Below are positions 1 through 12,300 of a DNA stretch of 64,000 nucleotides, piece by piece; position 1 is the stretch's first letter, and the number at the start of each line of letters is the position of its first letter. This stretch comes from Plazaster borealis (Eukaryota > Echinodermata > Asteroidea > Forcipulatida > Labidiasteridae), in the NCBI GenBank assembly GCA_021014325.1, contig CM037464.1, forward strand, positions 2,883,127-2,947,126, in the 5' to 3' direction. A program made the translations under genes and the position numbers. The notes beneath the pieces are model-generated. The model saw nothing but the letters and a program-made list of their open reading frames with translations. It ran no database searches and was not told the DNA's origin.

Positions 1-133
1 CGTATCCGAATTGGCGGCTCCGGCTACGGCTACAGCTGGTTCGCCACGTCATCATGCGTTGAAGTATAGGACGTCGTTAGCAACACCCTTAGCAGCAGTC
101 TTAGCCATAGCTGTAGCCACCAATTCGGATACG
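1..133. repeat. Fold-back (MITE-like) element, family A
   Basis: The two ends are inverted copies: it opens with CGTATCCGAATTGG and closes with CCAATTCGGATACG, with GGCTACGGCTACAG-like sequence inside each arm. The left end is at the window edge and may be cut. A second copy lies at 40105-40218. No coding potential. Confidence 0.75.
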
Positions 134-147
134 GCCTGTTTGTACCT

Positions 148-410
148 GGGCCCAATTTCATAGAGCTACTTTAATGGCTGACTTTGTGCTTACTGCACAG
201 GTTTCCATTTCATAGCGCTGCTAACCGTAAGCACACGAAAAGGCATGCTAACATTTCGGTGCTTACTGTATGAAAATGATTGACGTAACAATGCAAGTCC
301 ATAGCGAACGCGTAAGCTGGCTGCCTAATTTTCTTGCTTACCTGTGAAATACGCTTATGCTTAAGCAAATTTTTCTGCTTACCGTTAAGCAGCGCTATGA
401 AATTGGCCCC
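148..410. repeat. Dispersed inverted-end repeat, family B
   Basis: Opens GGGCCCAATTTCATAGAGCT and closes with its approximate reverse complement (GCGCTATGAAATTGGCCCC). The inside carries repeated GCTTACnnnnAAGC words. Related copies lie at 1261-1440, 17386-17580, 29576-29750 and 45531-45857, and a diverged one near 26480-26620. The short size and inverted ends fit a non-autonomous DNA transposon. Confidence 0.7.
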
Positions 411-521
411 TGATGAAAAGCAACTTATTTACCTTTGCCCCCTCCCCTCCCCCCCCGAAGGACTCTTAGAACAATGCAGTATGTTAATTTCAACATCTGT
501 TTACTTTTTTCATGTTCACAG

Positions 522-1683
522 AACGAAGTACGAATGGAAACATCACACCAACAGCCGCAGCCCACTCCGCCGTCGCGAGTCGCCTACGAAGAAACGCCGA
601 AGCACACGTCGCCACGTCCCGTGGACTACCGCTATGTAAATGGCGCGAGCACCCACGATCCTTACTATGGAAGCATAGCCCCGCATCAACCACACAATAT
701 GATACAGCCTTCCCAACATGCACAGATGTCAAACGGTAGGTTTATTATCATTACAGTGTTTTAACCCAAACCCCAAAACCAATCTTCGTATTGTTTTTGA
801 CCGTAAATCCATCCGATACCATTAGCGACAAGTATACGACACCTATGTGGGTTTTGAGGCATTGCATGGTGAGGTATCAATGTATAATCAGTTTGCGGTA
901 ACACCATGTGTATATCTACTTTGCTGTGTAGATTTTGTTCTTTGAGAATAAATATGCAAGACAAGTTCTCAAAGAACAAAATCTACACAGCAAAGTAGAT
1001 ATACACATGGTGTTACCGCAAACCGAATAAGACGACTATTACTCAGTTCCCAACCTGTGTGGAGGTTGATCTGATTATCAGCCAGGTATCAACCCTTTAC
1101 ACTATCGTCACACCCAGCTACTGTCTGCCCATGGTCAGCCATTTTGGGAGTCAAATTGAATGTAAGACAATGGTGAACACGAAGAGCTGCGCACGTCTCC
1201 TAAAATTGGCACCGACTCCCAAAATGGCACAAACCAAGATTGATTGTGATGATGATGTCAGGGCCTAATTTCGTAAAGCCTGTAAGCACATAAACTTGCT
1301 AAGCACAGAAAAGTCTTGCTTAGCAAAAACAGGTTACCAGCCAAAATTACATGAAGTTTGCAATGTTGTGACTGGTGCCCCTATCATTTTTTGCTTAGCA
1401 AAGACAATTGTCAAGCATGCTCAACAGCTTTATGAAATTGGAAATTTGAGAAAAAAACAAAAACAACTCTTATCTGTTATTTTTCAGACTTAAAACCTAC
1501 TTTTCTTCCACTCATTTTACAGGCCCAACAGACCTAAGTGTTAAAAAGTTGCCTTCAAAAGCTCAGCTGAGCCCAACGGAAATTGCAAACATCCGACAGT
1601 TGATTACAAGCTACCGCGAGTCGGCAGCATTTCTTTACCGTTCAGCTGAGGAGTTAGAACAGATGCTACTGCAGTTGAATTAA
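522..1683 (+). CDS. NOL4: NOL4-like nuclear protein, C-terminal two exons (partial)
   Basis: Two exons in matching phase: 522-735 (acceptor TTCACAG, donor G|GTAGGT, phase 1) and 1523-1683 (acceptor TTTTACAG, stop TAA at 1681). The first encodes a polar Pro/His/Gln-rich stretch ending SQHAQMSNG. The second ends in a compact conserved block containing [21 protein letters not shown] and [10 protein letters not shown]. From memory, this tail closely resembles the extreme C-terminus of vertebrate NOL4/NOL4L ([16 protein letters not shown]), nucleolar/nuclear proteins of poorly known biochemistry. The rest of the gene lies left of the window. Intron 736-1522 holds two repeats. The exon structure is firm; the family name is recognition of one block only. 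Confidence 0.6.
838..1024. repeat. Inverted repeat in the NOL4-like intron, family C
   Basis: About 890-943 and 964-1023 are reverse complements (GTTTGCGGTAACACCATGTG against CACATGGTGTTACCGCAAAC), so the segment can form a long hairpin. Another member lies at 56490-56620 in FBXO intron 2, there as a single arm plus flank. Confidence 0.75.
1261..1440. repeat. Family B repeat copy
   Basis: Starts GGGCCTAATTTCGTAAAGCC and ends GCTTTATGAAATTGG. Diverged copy of the element at 148-410, within the last intron of the NOL4-like gene. Confidence 0.6.
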
Positions 1684-3138
1684 GGAGTTTGTTTTTTTCA
1701 TCAGAGGCACAAGGCAACAAAGCACAAAGGGTCCTGGACGTTTCTCTTTTGACATATTGACACATTTAAAGAGGGATTTTGGCACCGTAACAGATTTTAA
1801 ATTTTTTGTGTTGGCCATTTTTGTCTTATTTTCCTGAAATCCACTGACGTGGATTATTGGGTTTGGCACACAGGTGCTGCACACTAATTAATTTTGCAGA
1901 GGCCATCTTGTCTTGTACCTTGAACCCCAATACCTTTTGATAGTGATGGTGTTTGGATATGGGTGCCGGACTAGATGGCATGAGACGAGACTTTAGTTTT
2001 GATGGTATCGTTTTGTATCTTGATCCTCGTGGCATGCAAAGGTATGGATATTTGATGCATGCGTAGCAGCATAGAGTGGATTGCAAAAAACACACAAGCA
2101 AAAAAGCCACAGCAGCAAGCATCATTTTAAGTTCCAGAGTCATTTTTGATTGTGTTGGAGCAGCACGTTGCGTGATATTTATTTCATTGGTAGACTGTTC
2201 CATATCCACGACGATTCCCCCTTGAGGTGGGCATGTAACTTGTTGCCCAGTGCAGAGACATTGTACAGCACTGTTGGAGGACAGTAAATTTCTCTCAGAC
2301 AAAAACTTCCTTATAAAATTGGAGCCAAGAAATACTAACATTAACCTTCAATATGCACAACTCTTCGGAGTCGGTAGCTGCTTCTGAAACAAAACCAACC
2401 CTCATCAGAGGGATGTAAACAAATAGGAATTGTTCAATTGGTAAAAGAAGAACACAGTAAGCTTGGAATAATGTTGTCTGATAAATGCTAAGCGAATGTG
2501 CCAATTATCAGCTCTCTGAAATTGAGATTCAGGCATGATGGTTTATCACCAGGAGGGACAATGAAAGTTAGAATAAAAAGTCAGGGTTTGGGTTTTTTTT
2601 TAAATTAAAATATGCTCCTGTTTCAGTCTTACAAATTTAAGTTCTAACTCGTAAATTTATTCCTTGTATAAGTTATTAAATATATATATATATATTTATC
2701 TCAAAAGTGTTGCCTTGTTTATTACTTATACCATTATTTGTTTCTTTCTTGCCCGAACATTATAACAATCCAGCAGCATTTAACACAGGTTCTTACACAG
2801 CCACATTTTTGGACAAATGGAGCACAAATGTATGTTAGGAACTAGTTTCTGTAGCGTTTAGAAGAAAGTATTTATTTATGATTATTTAAGGACTTGCTTT
2901 ATCGTTCGAGTGATTTCACGCTATATAAATGCATGTTGAATAATATTTTCACTTTGAAGCACAGTCACAGTATCAGCTGATTTTATTAATAAATGAAAAA
3001 AAATTGTATTGTGTGCTAAACAAAAATATGATTAAGACTCACACATGTGCAATATGATCACTTTGAAGCAGCGGGTTTATATCTAGTTTACATGACAATG
3101 ATTGTGCAAGTCTTGAACATTTAGGGTTCCCACATATA
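1684..3138. other. Probable NOL4-like 3' UTR and intergenic DNA
   Basis: Apart from the antisense frame above I see no gene. It is AT-rich, with a short TA run near 2681-2694 and AATAAA-type hexamers near 2985. I cannot place the cleavage site. Confidence 0.4.
1826..2341 (-). CDS. Possible small membrane-protein exon, antisense to the NOL4-like 3' UTR
   Basis: A 171-codon open frame in otherwise stop-rich sequence. It reads as a Cys-rich stretch (CLCTGQQVTCPP), a polar segment with an NIT N-glycosylation motif, a 20-residue hydrophobic segment (MMLAAVAFLLVCFLQSTLCC), and a basic, Pro-rich tail. That order suggests a single-pass membrane protein. A possible acceptor (CTCCAACAG, near 2262) would make the open part one terminal exon. 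I recognise no family, see no upstream exon, and it overlaps the probable NOL4-like 3' UTR on the other strand. It may be chance. Confidence 0.3.
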   Translation of the reverse strand: MLVFLGSNFIRKFLSERNLLSSNSAVQCLCTGQQVTCPPQGGIVVDMEQSTNEINITQRAAPTQSKMTLELKMMLAAVAFLLVCFLQSTLCCYACIKYPYLCMPRGSRYKTIPSKLKSRLMPSSPAPISKHHHYQKVLGFKVQDKMASAKLISVQHLCAKPNNPRQWISGK

Positions 3139-3535
3139 TTGCTTTAAAGGGCTGTATACGTTTGGTAATGACTCTGAAAATTAATGGCAATACAAACTTA
3201 CTGGGTAAGAAGTACAGCTGCTTAGGATAGTATAATGCATTTTGAGAAACTTTTCACTTAGAAGTACTGCAGTTATGGAAAAAGATATCACTTTTTATCT
3301 CCCAAAATTTGAATCTGAGAAGTGTACCTGACAGTAACGTTTCTCAGATTGTGTATTCCAATTGCAGATTATTCTTCCTGCGTGGACACAGCCGCTCCAG
3401 ATTTTCAGCAATATCCCCCCAAAAAACCTACCGCCTTTTGAAATGAAATTTTCACAGGTTAGTTTTATGGTATATATCTACAACTATAATATAGGATTGA
3501 AACAAACAGTGGGTTCCAATTACCAAACGTATACA
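3139..3535. repeat. Diverged palindromic MITE (family E relative)
   Basis: Begins TTTAAAGGGCTGTATACG with TTTGGTAATGACTC and ends near CAATTACCAAACGTATAC. It carries the outer words of the palindromic family at 40326-40706 but a different centre. Degenerate copy. Confidence 0.55.
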
Positions 3536-3750
3536 ATCTCAGTCACACACTTTATTGGGTCTAAACATTCCAATAATGCATCAGACTTGTACAGGGGTTT
3601 GTGAGTGGTGTAGATGATGTTCACATGAAGTGTCTTTAGATACGGCTGCGGCTAATGGCTTCAACGGTAATACTGAAATATAGACAGAAGCAGCAAGTAA
3701 GCTTCAAGCATAGCCATAGCTAAAGCCAATAAGTTTTTAAATGGCTCAAT

Positions 3751-3930
3751 ATAGACCTTTATCATGGTGCGTCCATCTTGGGTTTCTCCCATTCAACTCA
3801 ATGTAACCAAACAGAGGCTGGAAGGAAAAAAAGTCTGGTTCCTTTTTGTACACTGAATATAGCATTCGTTACTGTTAACTGGATACAGGGAACATGACCA
3901 AGATGGTGGCAGCATGATAGAAGGTCTACA
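3751..3930. repeat. Short MITE-like repeat, family F
   Basis: Reads ATAGACCTTTATCATGG at one end and ATGATAGAAGGTCTA at the other. The same element is inverted at 21332-21501 in PRIM2 intron 8, with shared internal words such as CCAAGATGG and AACAGTAA. Confidence 0.7.
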
Positions 3931-6900
3931 GTCCACATCGCAGGCTCTGAACTTTGTTCTTGAGTTGTCACAGCATGGTGACATGAAAATAATTGATACT
4001 TGAGCTAAAACTGTACAAAGGTCACCTCAGCAAACAGCAGTAAAAACAGCAAACACTTTATGACAACTGTAATGCTGTGGCTACTGCCATGGATATCTTA
4101 CCAGTTGGGTTCCCCGTGCACTCACATTAAAAAAAAGCTGATAACCAATGCATCGAGCAAGGCATTCAGGGAAAGAAAACAAAATGGCGTACACCACTGG
4201 GAACGAGGTTGTGTGGTGAGAGCCTCTAAGTAGGAAAATATCCATTGTACTTCCATTTTATAACTACTCTAGAGCAGCGTGTCCACTTTCTTAGACTTCA
4301 GGTCTCACCCTTAGCTCTATCCCCGCATACATTGTCTAGTGAAACTGCTACAGGCTAGTAAACACCACTTCTCAACTTGCCCTATGGGCTACTAAAAACT
4401 GTGCAACCTACTTGTTTAAAATGCTCATATTTCACGGCTTTTCAGATGTGAATAATACATTTTTAAAATGTATATTTGAGTGTGTGAATATGACATCATT
4501 TGACCAATAAACCGTTTGTGATTGCTACATCAAAAAGATACATGGTTAAAATCTGCGCTACTAAAACTTCCTGGGGGCAAGTAAAACGCACAGTTTACTA
4601 GCCAAAGATGCCACTCTTCCGGATTTACCCGGATTTCCGGTTAAAAAAAAAAATAAACCTCAACTTCCGGGTTTTTTAATAAATCAAGCCTGAATAAAGT
4701 TATAATTGTTTGGCCTCTAAAGCAAGTCCGCTTTGCAACAAGTGTTTTTCACTGAAAGTATTAGTTTATATCGCAAATGTTGTAATTTTCCTCTTTTTAC
4801 GACTCGGTGAGTTGTATGCCTGACTTGAACCTAAGTTCTCGGCGGTGCTACTCTTTTGGGAATTCAATGTTGGCGTCTCTGCAATGATTGCTCTGCGATA
4901 ATTTGTCACAATGGTTACCACTCGCGACATTCATTCAGTGGCTTTCTGCTTTTGTCTAAGAAAATAATAATGTTCAGGTTTTGTTTCGTTACCACAGTGG
5001 CATCTCTGACTAGCCTGGTGGGCTACTTTACAAAAAAGGTTAAGCACATAGCCTGTACTCCATCATCTACTGACTCACTCCTTACTGACCGCTCGGTCTG
5101 TTCATGTACCATAGACTGTGAATTTATGCTAGACCAATGAAGTGGGCTGAGTTTATTTTTCAAAATTATTCATGTGCAAGATAATCCAAACTCACTATAG
5201 CACAATATAATTACATAATGCAAAAACCAAAAACTATATTGTGCCAAAATTTACACCACTACTAATTTATTATTTCATTTGCAACTCCTTGTTAATTGGT
5301 ATAAATAAAAAACGCTCCATACATTCATGCACGGTAAACAAAATTTAAATTATAACTTGCCATAAAAAAATTAATATGTACCAACCAAAGTAAAACAAAT
5401 ACAGCACAGTAATATATACGTTGTTTGAGCTGATGTTCTTTTTAAAATTTATTTACTTGACTTTATTGTTTGATAAGACTGAAATTGTATTTGATTCTTA
5501 AAAGGTAAACACACAATGACCCTTATCGGTCGAGCTGGAACTATCCAGCTCATGACAGATTGGTATATGTGACCTCGTTGAAAATAATTATTGCTTTTAT
5601 GAAAAAGAAAAACAAATCCACAATTGACAGGGATGTGAAGTTTTACAGCAATGGTAAGAAACAAATACTGCCCCAGTCAAGAGCACGGGGCTGTGTAAAT
5701 GGAGTATAAACCTCATATGAAAATTCATTACGCAAATGAAATTTGTGTAATTTTGAGACAAATACTCCTTCAAACTTTCAGTCTTTGTAAGTATCCACTA
5801 GTTGACAGCCAAAGCTTGCTGACAGTGAGGCCAGATTGACTTTGTCATCACTATCAAACCTATAAGGTTGATTTTTTTATTTGATGATCAGCTGTTTGTG
5901 GTTCAGGTCGCTAAAAGTATGGAAGCGAATAACCTTTCAGGCTCCTGGACAATTGGTACCGCTCAAAATGTTCTAATAGAGTTGTCAATTTCTTCATCCA
6001 AAGCAACCTACTCGTCTGTCAAAGACCGCAATTATTTGGTTGTCTATTTATTTATTTATTTATTTACTAGGCCTTCAGCTCCAATGGCAAAGTATAACTT
6101 CTTTGTATAAATGTCACACTTAGATTCTTAAACACACTAAACTCGAGCACTTCTAAATGTAGATGTCCACATATTATAAGAATTTGCAAAGTACATGTAT
6201 AATCCATGTAACTGTAATGTCAGCCATTAATGCAACTCTAGTATATCTGCAACTCAGTACAACACAAGTACATTTAAATTGACTTTAGATTTTCGTTTCA
6301 AAGTTAACATAGTTATACGTTTGATTTCCTTCAGTATTATCCACCATTAGCATTTATCCTTTTATTTAATTTTGCCATAGTTTTCTTTGTTTTGTTTTTC
6401 ATTCTCTGTGCAATACATGTACTTTTTTAGTCTCAGGATTTTGGGTGTCACAGGAAGGAGGTTCAAAAGTATGCATGTTACAGGGCCGGCAGTTTGTGCA
6501 ACAGTTGGTTGGCTGCATTTTCAAGTAAAGTTCCTCGGAACATGTATAATATTTTGTTTCAAGTCTGGAAAATGTAGTCAACCAAAGAGAAAAATTGTTG
6601 TAGCTAAGTAAAAGCACTTTTTAAAAAATATGCCTCTATAGCTACAATGATTAAACATGTAGAATAGACAGTAAATAAAAAGTGTTTTTTAATTTACAAA
6701 AAAAAAATACAAAAAACAAAAACACGGAAAGTACACGAAAAATTGAATATTTTTCTGTAAGTAAGTTACTTGAAAAGATGTAAACATTTGTACAGTTGAT
6801 AATGACTTGAAAAAAAATTTGATACAAGATTTGGTTTTTTTCTGATCACTTTGAAAAATCACGCTAGTTTTAACAAAGGATGATTCACAAAGCACTATTT

Positions 6901-8485
6901 TGTAAAGTAATTTGTATGGTATATTGTAGGGTTGCATGTTTGTTGAACATGACAAAGTTTTAAATTCAAGATTTTTGTAGAAACATTCTCGCCTTACACT
7001 TTAGGTAAGGGGACATAATTTTTCTGGGAAATGTGTTTTATCTCTGGTTTTAATTTGATGTTTTTAAATTTGTGTTGCTGGTTTATTTAACTCCTTCACA
7101 TTGCTTTGTTTTAACAATAACAACAATTAAAATGGATATTTAAGCATTATCCAGGAACAAAACTTCAAAATATCAGTTACACATTATTTTTCAAGGAAAC
7201 CCTCTTGAAATTAATGGGATTTATCAATCAAATTATTTTACTTTATTTTATTTTATAATTTTTGTTTGTTATGACCACCTTTAAGAAACTAACATATTCT
7301 GACAATTAAAATTTGAGGTTTTTTTCGAAACCACGGTTTGGGCTTGTGGGCTTCAGCTTTGCCTCTGTCCACTTGGTTGAAACCCTGTAAGGAAAGCACA
7401 CGTTTTCTAAATACTCTGACGGCGCCTAAGCCCGAGCCCAAGCTAAAACCGTGGTTTCGAAAAGGGCCTATTATAAGTTGTAGAAACCCAAAACAAATAT
7501 ATTTGGGTTTGATGAAGACTCGTTCCAGAGACATTAAGCAACTAATCAACCAATATTTTTTGGGGGAGACACACGGCCCATGGTTTTATGGGTGTGAATT
7601 ATTTCAATCTTTATATGCCAAGTCCAAATAAATGCTATTAAAACTTTTGTTTTGAAATAAACTCATTGGCAACTCAAAGTAGTTCTGTGATTTTTATGTA
7701 AATTTTCATCTTGTTTTGTTTGTTTTAAAAGAGGGTAGTCAATGTTATTTATATAAAGAAATATTTTGTCTCTTTCCCAAATCAACTCTAAAATAGTTCT
7801 CTCATTTTCATTTCCCTCAAATGAAATCTGCTAATTTTTGTTTTGAGTTCAGATAGAGACATATTTGAAATTAGCTTTGCATGTTCTCAACAATTTACAA
7901 TTTTCAATTTTTGAAATTTTGCTATGACTTTGTGGATTTTGTAAAAAAATTAATAAAATTAGTTCAAAATTTAAGCGTCATTTTCAAAGCGTTAAGACAA
8001 GTTCTAGCATTAAAAAAATCGTAAAGACTTATTTTTATTTTTTCGTTCTTGGATGATACAATGGATGTAAATGAGATTTTTAATTACATATTTCAATTTA
8101 TCCTCTTTAAGTAGGTCAAAGTTGTTTCACGTTATTTATTTAATATATTATGCACATTTCTTTCAGAGATTATTTCACTTAATATTAAACTATGGGTTTA
8201 TTATTGTAAGTTCCATGAGATTAAACACACGTTGGTATTGAAACACATTCAAGTATTTAATTGCTGTGCTTTTATTTTTGAATCATCAAACCCTGAACGT
8301 TTAACCAGGGGTGAGAGACAACAAAGAGAGACAAACAAGTATGAAACTATAAATTTTATGAGGTATGTTTCCACCTTTTGGTAACCCAGACCCCTGGGGT
8401 TTATATTACACAGAGCTTTTATGAACAGTGTACTCAGCACTAAAGTAGATCAAAGAGCAGGATTTCTTTTTATGTGGAAAAAATA
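3931..8485. other. Intergenic, no gene recognised
   Basis: Only short open frames with no recognisable motif. 7325-7465 forms an imperfect inverted pair (GAAACCACGGTTTGGGCTTG against CTAAAACCGTGGTTTCGAAA), a small fold-back. 6400-8200 is very AT-rich. No tRNA, rRNA or splice-consistent exon chain was found. Confidence 0.45.
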
Positions 8486-8870
8486 ACTGATTATTATTAT
8501 TATATTTTTTTTAACGAGATATCGCCCAACTCACAAGGCCGGACGGCCACTTCAAGGTGAGGGCTACACTTAACTGATTTTGGGCTGTTGACCCAAATCA
8601 ACTGTCACCAGGGGCACGTTGCCACCTACTCCTGGGGCTGAAACAGGGTTACCCCCTTCAGTCTGTAAGGATGTAGGCATGGCTATCATCTACTATAGGA
8701 GCCTGGCTGGTAGAACAGAATGCACTACCTTCCCAACTTTTACGAAGCAATTATGGTTAAGTGCCTTGCTCAAGGGCACAAGTGTCACGACCGGGATTCG
8801 AACACACACTCTGCTGCTGGCAACACCAGAGCTTGGGTCCGGTGAACTCGACCACTCGGCCACGACACGC
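8486..8870 (-). mobile_element. tRNA-Leu-derived SINE, type 1 tail
   Basis: On the minus strand it starts GTGTCGTGGCCGAGTGG (tRNA A box) followed by GGGTTCGAA-like B box, and ends in an (ATT)n tail at about 8486-8515. The body contains CTACCAGCCAGGCTCC and AGGAGTAGGTGGCAAC. A 3'-shorter copy with the same body is at 52312-52556. The pol III-type head, body and simple-repeat tail fit a full-length SINE. Confidence 0.8.
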
Positions 8871-9315
8871 CAATGGTATATTGTAGCTCTGACCACATCA
8901 TGGTTAATGTGGGTTCGAATCCTCCCCATGCAGATCAGACACTGGCACACACTTAATAACAATCTGCTTCTCTTCATCAAGGTATGAGAGCACGAGATGG
9001 TGTTTTGCTAAACTCCACCCTTAATGCCTGTTGTTTGAGATTGCATGTTCCCAAGAGAGTTGAAGGTATGTTTGACAAATGGGGATTTATGTTTCTGTTT
9101 CGTTTTCACTTTTGTTCAGTCCTCACCACTGCAGCGCAGTTTTTCTCCCTCAAACTTGGTTCAACTTTCTTGGTTGTCTTGCAATTCAAAAAAGGTTCTC
9201 AAATTCAACAAAGAATAGTGATTATAATTTTGTTGTGATATCTACATTTATAAAATAATGGGAAATAAAAATTTGTCAAAAGCTGTCTTCTGTTTTTACC
9301 TTGAGGGGAGAAATT

Positions 9316-12300
9316 TCACGTCTCAAAGCTCAGAATCTGTTTCTGCGAGGTGAAGGGTTGTGAGACGGCGTCTAGGGCTGAAGCATAGTCGGACAGCGGT
9401 ACTAGTTTGTGGTTTGGCGCCCTCAATTGACCAGACTTTCCCCACTGGCAGAGTTGTGTAATCATGTGGTTAGCCTCGACACCTGCAGTTGGAGGAATAA
9501 GATATAATGTAGTCTCTGTAGCTACGGCTGTGGATGGAATGGCATAGAACTGCCGAAGCTGGCTAAGGGTGGTGCTGTATCATTACTGAATATTCATGTT
9601 GTAACTATGAAGTTGATTGGCTACTTACTATTTGCATGCCACCTGGTCATCCAATAACCAACAAGTGTGCTATCAATGAATTTACATGTTAAGACTATGA
9701 AGATGATTGGCTTCTTACTTGTTGCATGTTACTCGAGCCACCTGGTCATCCGATAACCAACAAGCTTGACATCATTGAATATTCATATTTAAGACTATGA
9801 AGATGATTGGCTACTTACTATTTGCATGTTTCTCATGCCACCTGGTCATCCAATAACCAACAAACTTGATATCATTGAATATTAAGGAGCCAGTAGGCAC
9901 TAATACCGGTTGCCTTGACATCCCACCATATGTAACTATTGTTCCACCAGGTCTGTAAAACAAAAAGTTAATTCAACAAAAAAATAATTCAACAATTTTT
10001 ATTTATTTATTGGCAAGACGTAATATTTGGCAGAACAGACAATTTTTTACGGGAAAAATCAAAAATGTGATTTTGCTTTGGAAGAACCACGACTTCCTTT
10101 TATCAAAGTAATTATCCCTGGGGGTGCCTTCTGGCTAACTGCTCATGGTCATTCATTATTGCCCTCCACTGGAGGGCCACAGACCAGGTGGCCAGAAGGA
10201 AACAAACCAATGTGCTATAGTTGCAATTTTATGAACATTGCTTTGGAAGCATTTTTGGTGCAAGGGCCGGGCTCGTAACTATTTCAATCTCAGAAGCACT
10301 TGCACCAACAAAATCTAAGCAGCACTTGCACCAACAATCTTTCTTACATATGAATTTATTTCGTCTTCATTCTTGAAACTTACTCAAGTAATTTGATCAG
10401 GGTTATTGAACTCTTTCCTCCCACAGCATTCAGGGCAAGTTTAGGTCTCGGGATTTCCTGAAATACAAAAAATACATTATTTTTCCATAAAAATTAATTT
10501 TCTGCTTGTACAAAATTACAAAGAGTGAGTAGCAGTCTTTCAAAAAAGAGAGAAGGAAAAGAAAACATTTCTTAAAAGATTTACCTTGAAAATATTAGCA
10601 GCATCTTTTCCTTTCAGTGATTCTTCTGTTACTACAGCAGTTGCACCAAGACTTTCAAGATAGGATTTCAATTTATCGAAATCCGGCCTAAAAAGGGAAA
10701 AAACATATCTTAAAACATTAATCTATTGATTCCAATTGTTGAAACTGCAAATCACTTGCACCATTTTTTAAATTCGCTCCCACCAACCATTCAGTTAAGA
10801 ATGCAACCTACAAAAATTCAGGATTAACTGAACCCCATCAATCAATCAATCTTGCACCATATTCCGCAGGACGTTGGCTCCACGAATTTTCACTCTCCAT
10901 CCTTGCCTATCTTGCACTCTTCGGTGTTCCAGGTAGAAGGTGCTGCTGGCGATGATGTCGTTTTCCCATCTCTTCCTTGGCCTACCCCATCTATTTTTCC
11001 CCTTTACTGTTTCAAGTAGGATGCGTTTTGGGAGTCTGTTGTTTTCCATTCTCACTATGTTGCCAAACCAGGCAAGTTGGATCTTGTAGATGCGCGAGGT
11101 GATTATCTCTGGTGGGTTACCACCAGCTGACACTCTCCTCCACACCTCTTCATTTCGCACCTCGTCTTGCCAGGAGATGTTCAGGGTTTTGTGGAAGCAG
11201 TGCATCTGCAAGGCTTCTAATTTATTTTGGTCTGCCTTCCTGATGGTCCAAGCTGCTGAACCATATAGAAGAACAAGATAAACGAGTGCATTTACATTTA
11301 GCTCATGCTTAAGGTTTTTAATTGACAAAAGCATCCACAAACCTGTCTCTGACGATGTTGAAGGTCTTAAGTCCTCGAGCTGCAGCAATTTGAATAACTG
11401 CTTGGCCAGCTCCGCTATTAGCTGCATTCTGTAGAACACAGTCTCCTACAGGGAGGCAAGAATAAACCTTCAATGTCAAACCCACCTTTGTCAAGTTCCC
11501 TGTGTACTGGATATCAAATTGTCAATGAACTTATGGAACCAGGCTGCTTTTCCCTTTCAGCCTCTGTTTGATTACAGGCCTTTGTCTTAAAATTAAAGTA
11601 GACAAGATGGCTGAAATGTGATAAGGGACAATAAAACACTGAAAGAGCAATACTTCTTCAACATAAAATTAATGACTATAGTGCAGCATATTAACAATAT
11701 GAGTCAGCAGTTAACACTGCACTCTCACATCCACTTTTGATATCACAAAGTTTTCTTTTTTGTTTCTTAGGTTGAGATGGATTTTAAAGGGAAGACAGTT
11801 ATAAATGCTGTTTATTATTATTATAATTATTATTATGATGAAACAAATTATTTACAGAAAACAAGAAAGACCTGGTTGTAACTCCACAAAGTCTGCAAGC
11901 ATACGGTACGCTGTACAAGCATTTACTCTTACTGTGGCTCCAATCATTACTGGTGTGTCTTGTGGAAGTGAGGCTACATGACTTGCAGGACAAACAAGAT
12001 GGCTCCTCCATGTTCCTGTTAACATGAAGAAAAAAATATCAACATTTCAAAAAATATCAAAATAACAAAATTTTCTTTGGAATTTGGCAAATTTATGGCA
12101 TGATTTTAAATGTTACACTACAGGATTATTTGTTTTTGGGTTGAACAAAGAGAAATTGAATAGAGCAGGATTTGAGCCTGGGACCTCTGGATTAAACCTG
12201 TGGTCAGACCAGCCCCTTCCTTCTAAGCCTGCCCCTTCCCCCTTTTGTCACCCTCTTCATTGTTCATCCCTTGCCTTTTCTGTGTGCTTTCTGCCTCACT

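Noticed and set aside
10846..11439. Single 197-codon frame read as one gene
   Set aside because: It fuses an out-of-frame reading of MECR exon 5 with the LINE reverse transcriptase end; only the latter is protein-like.
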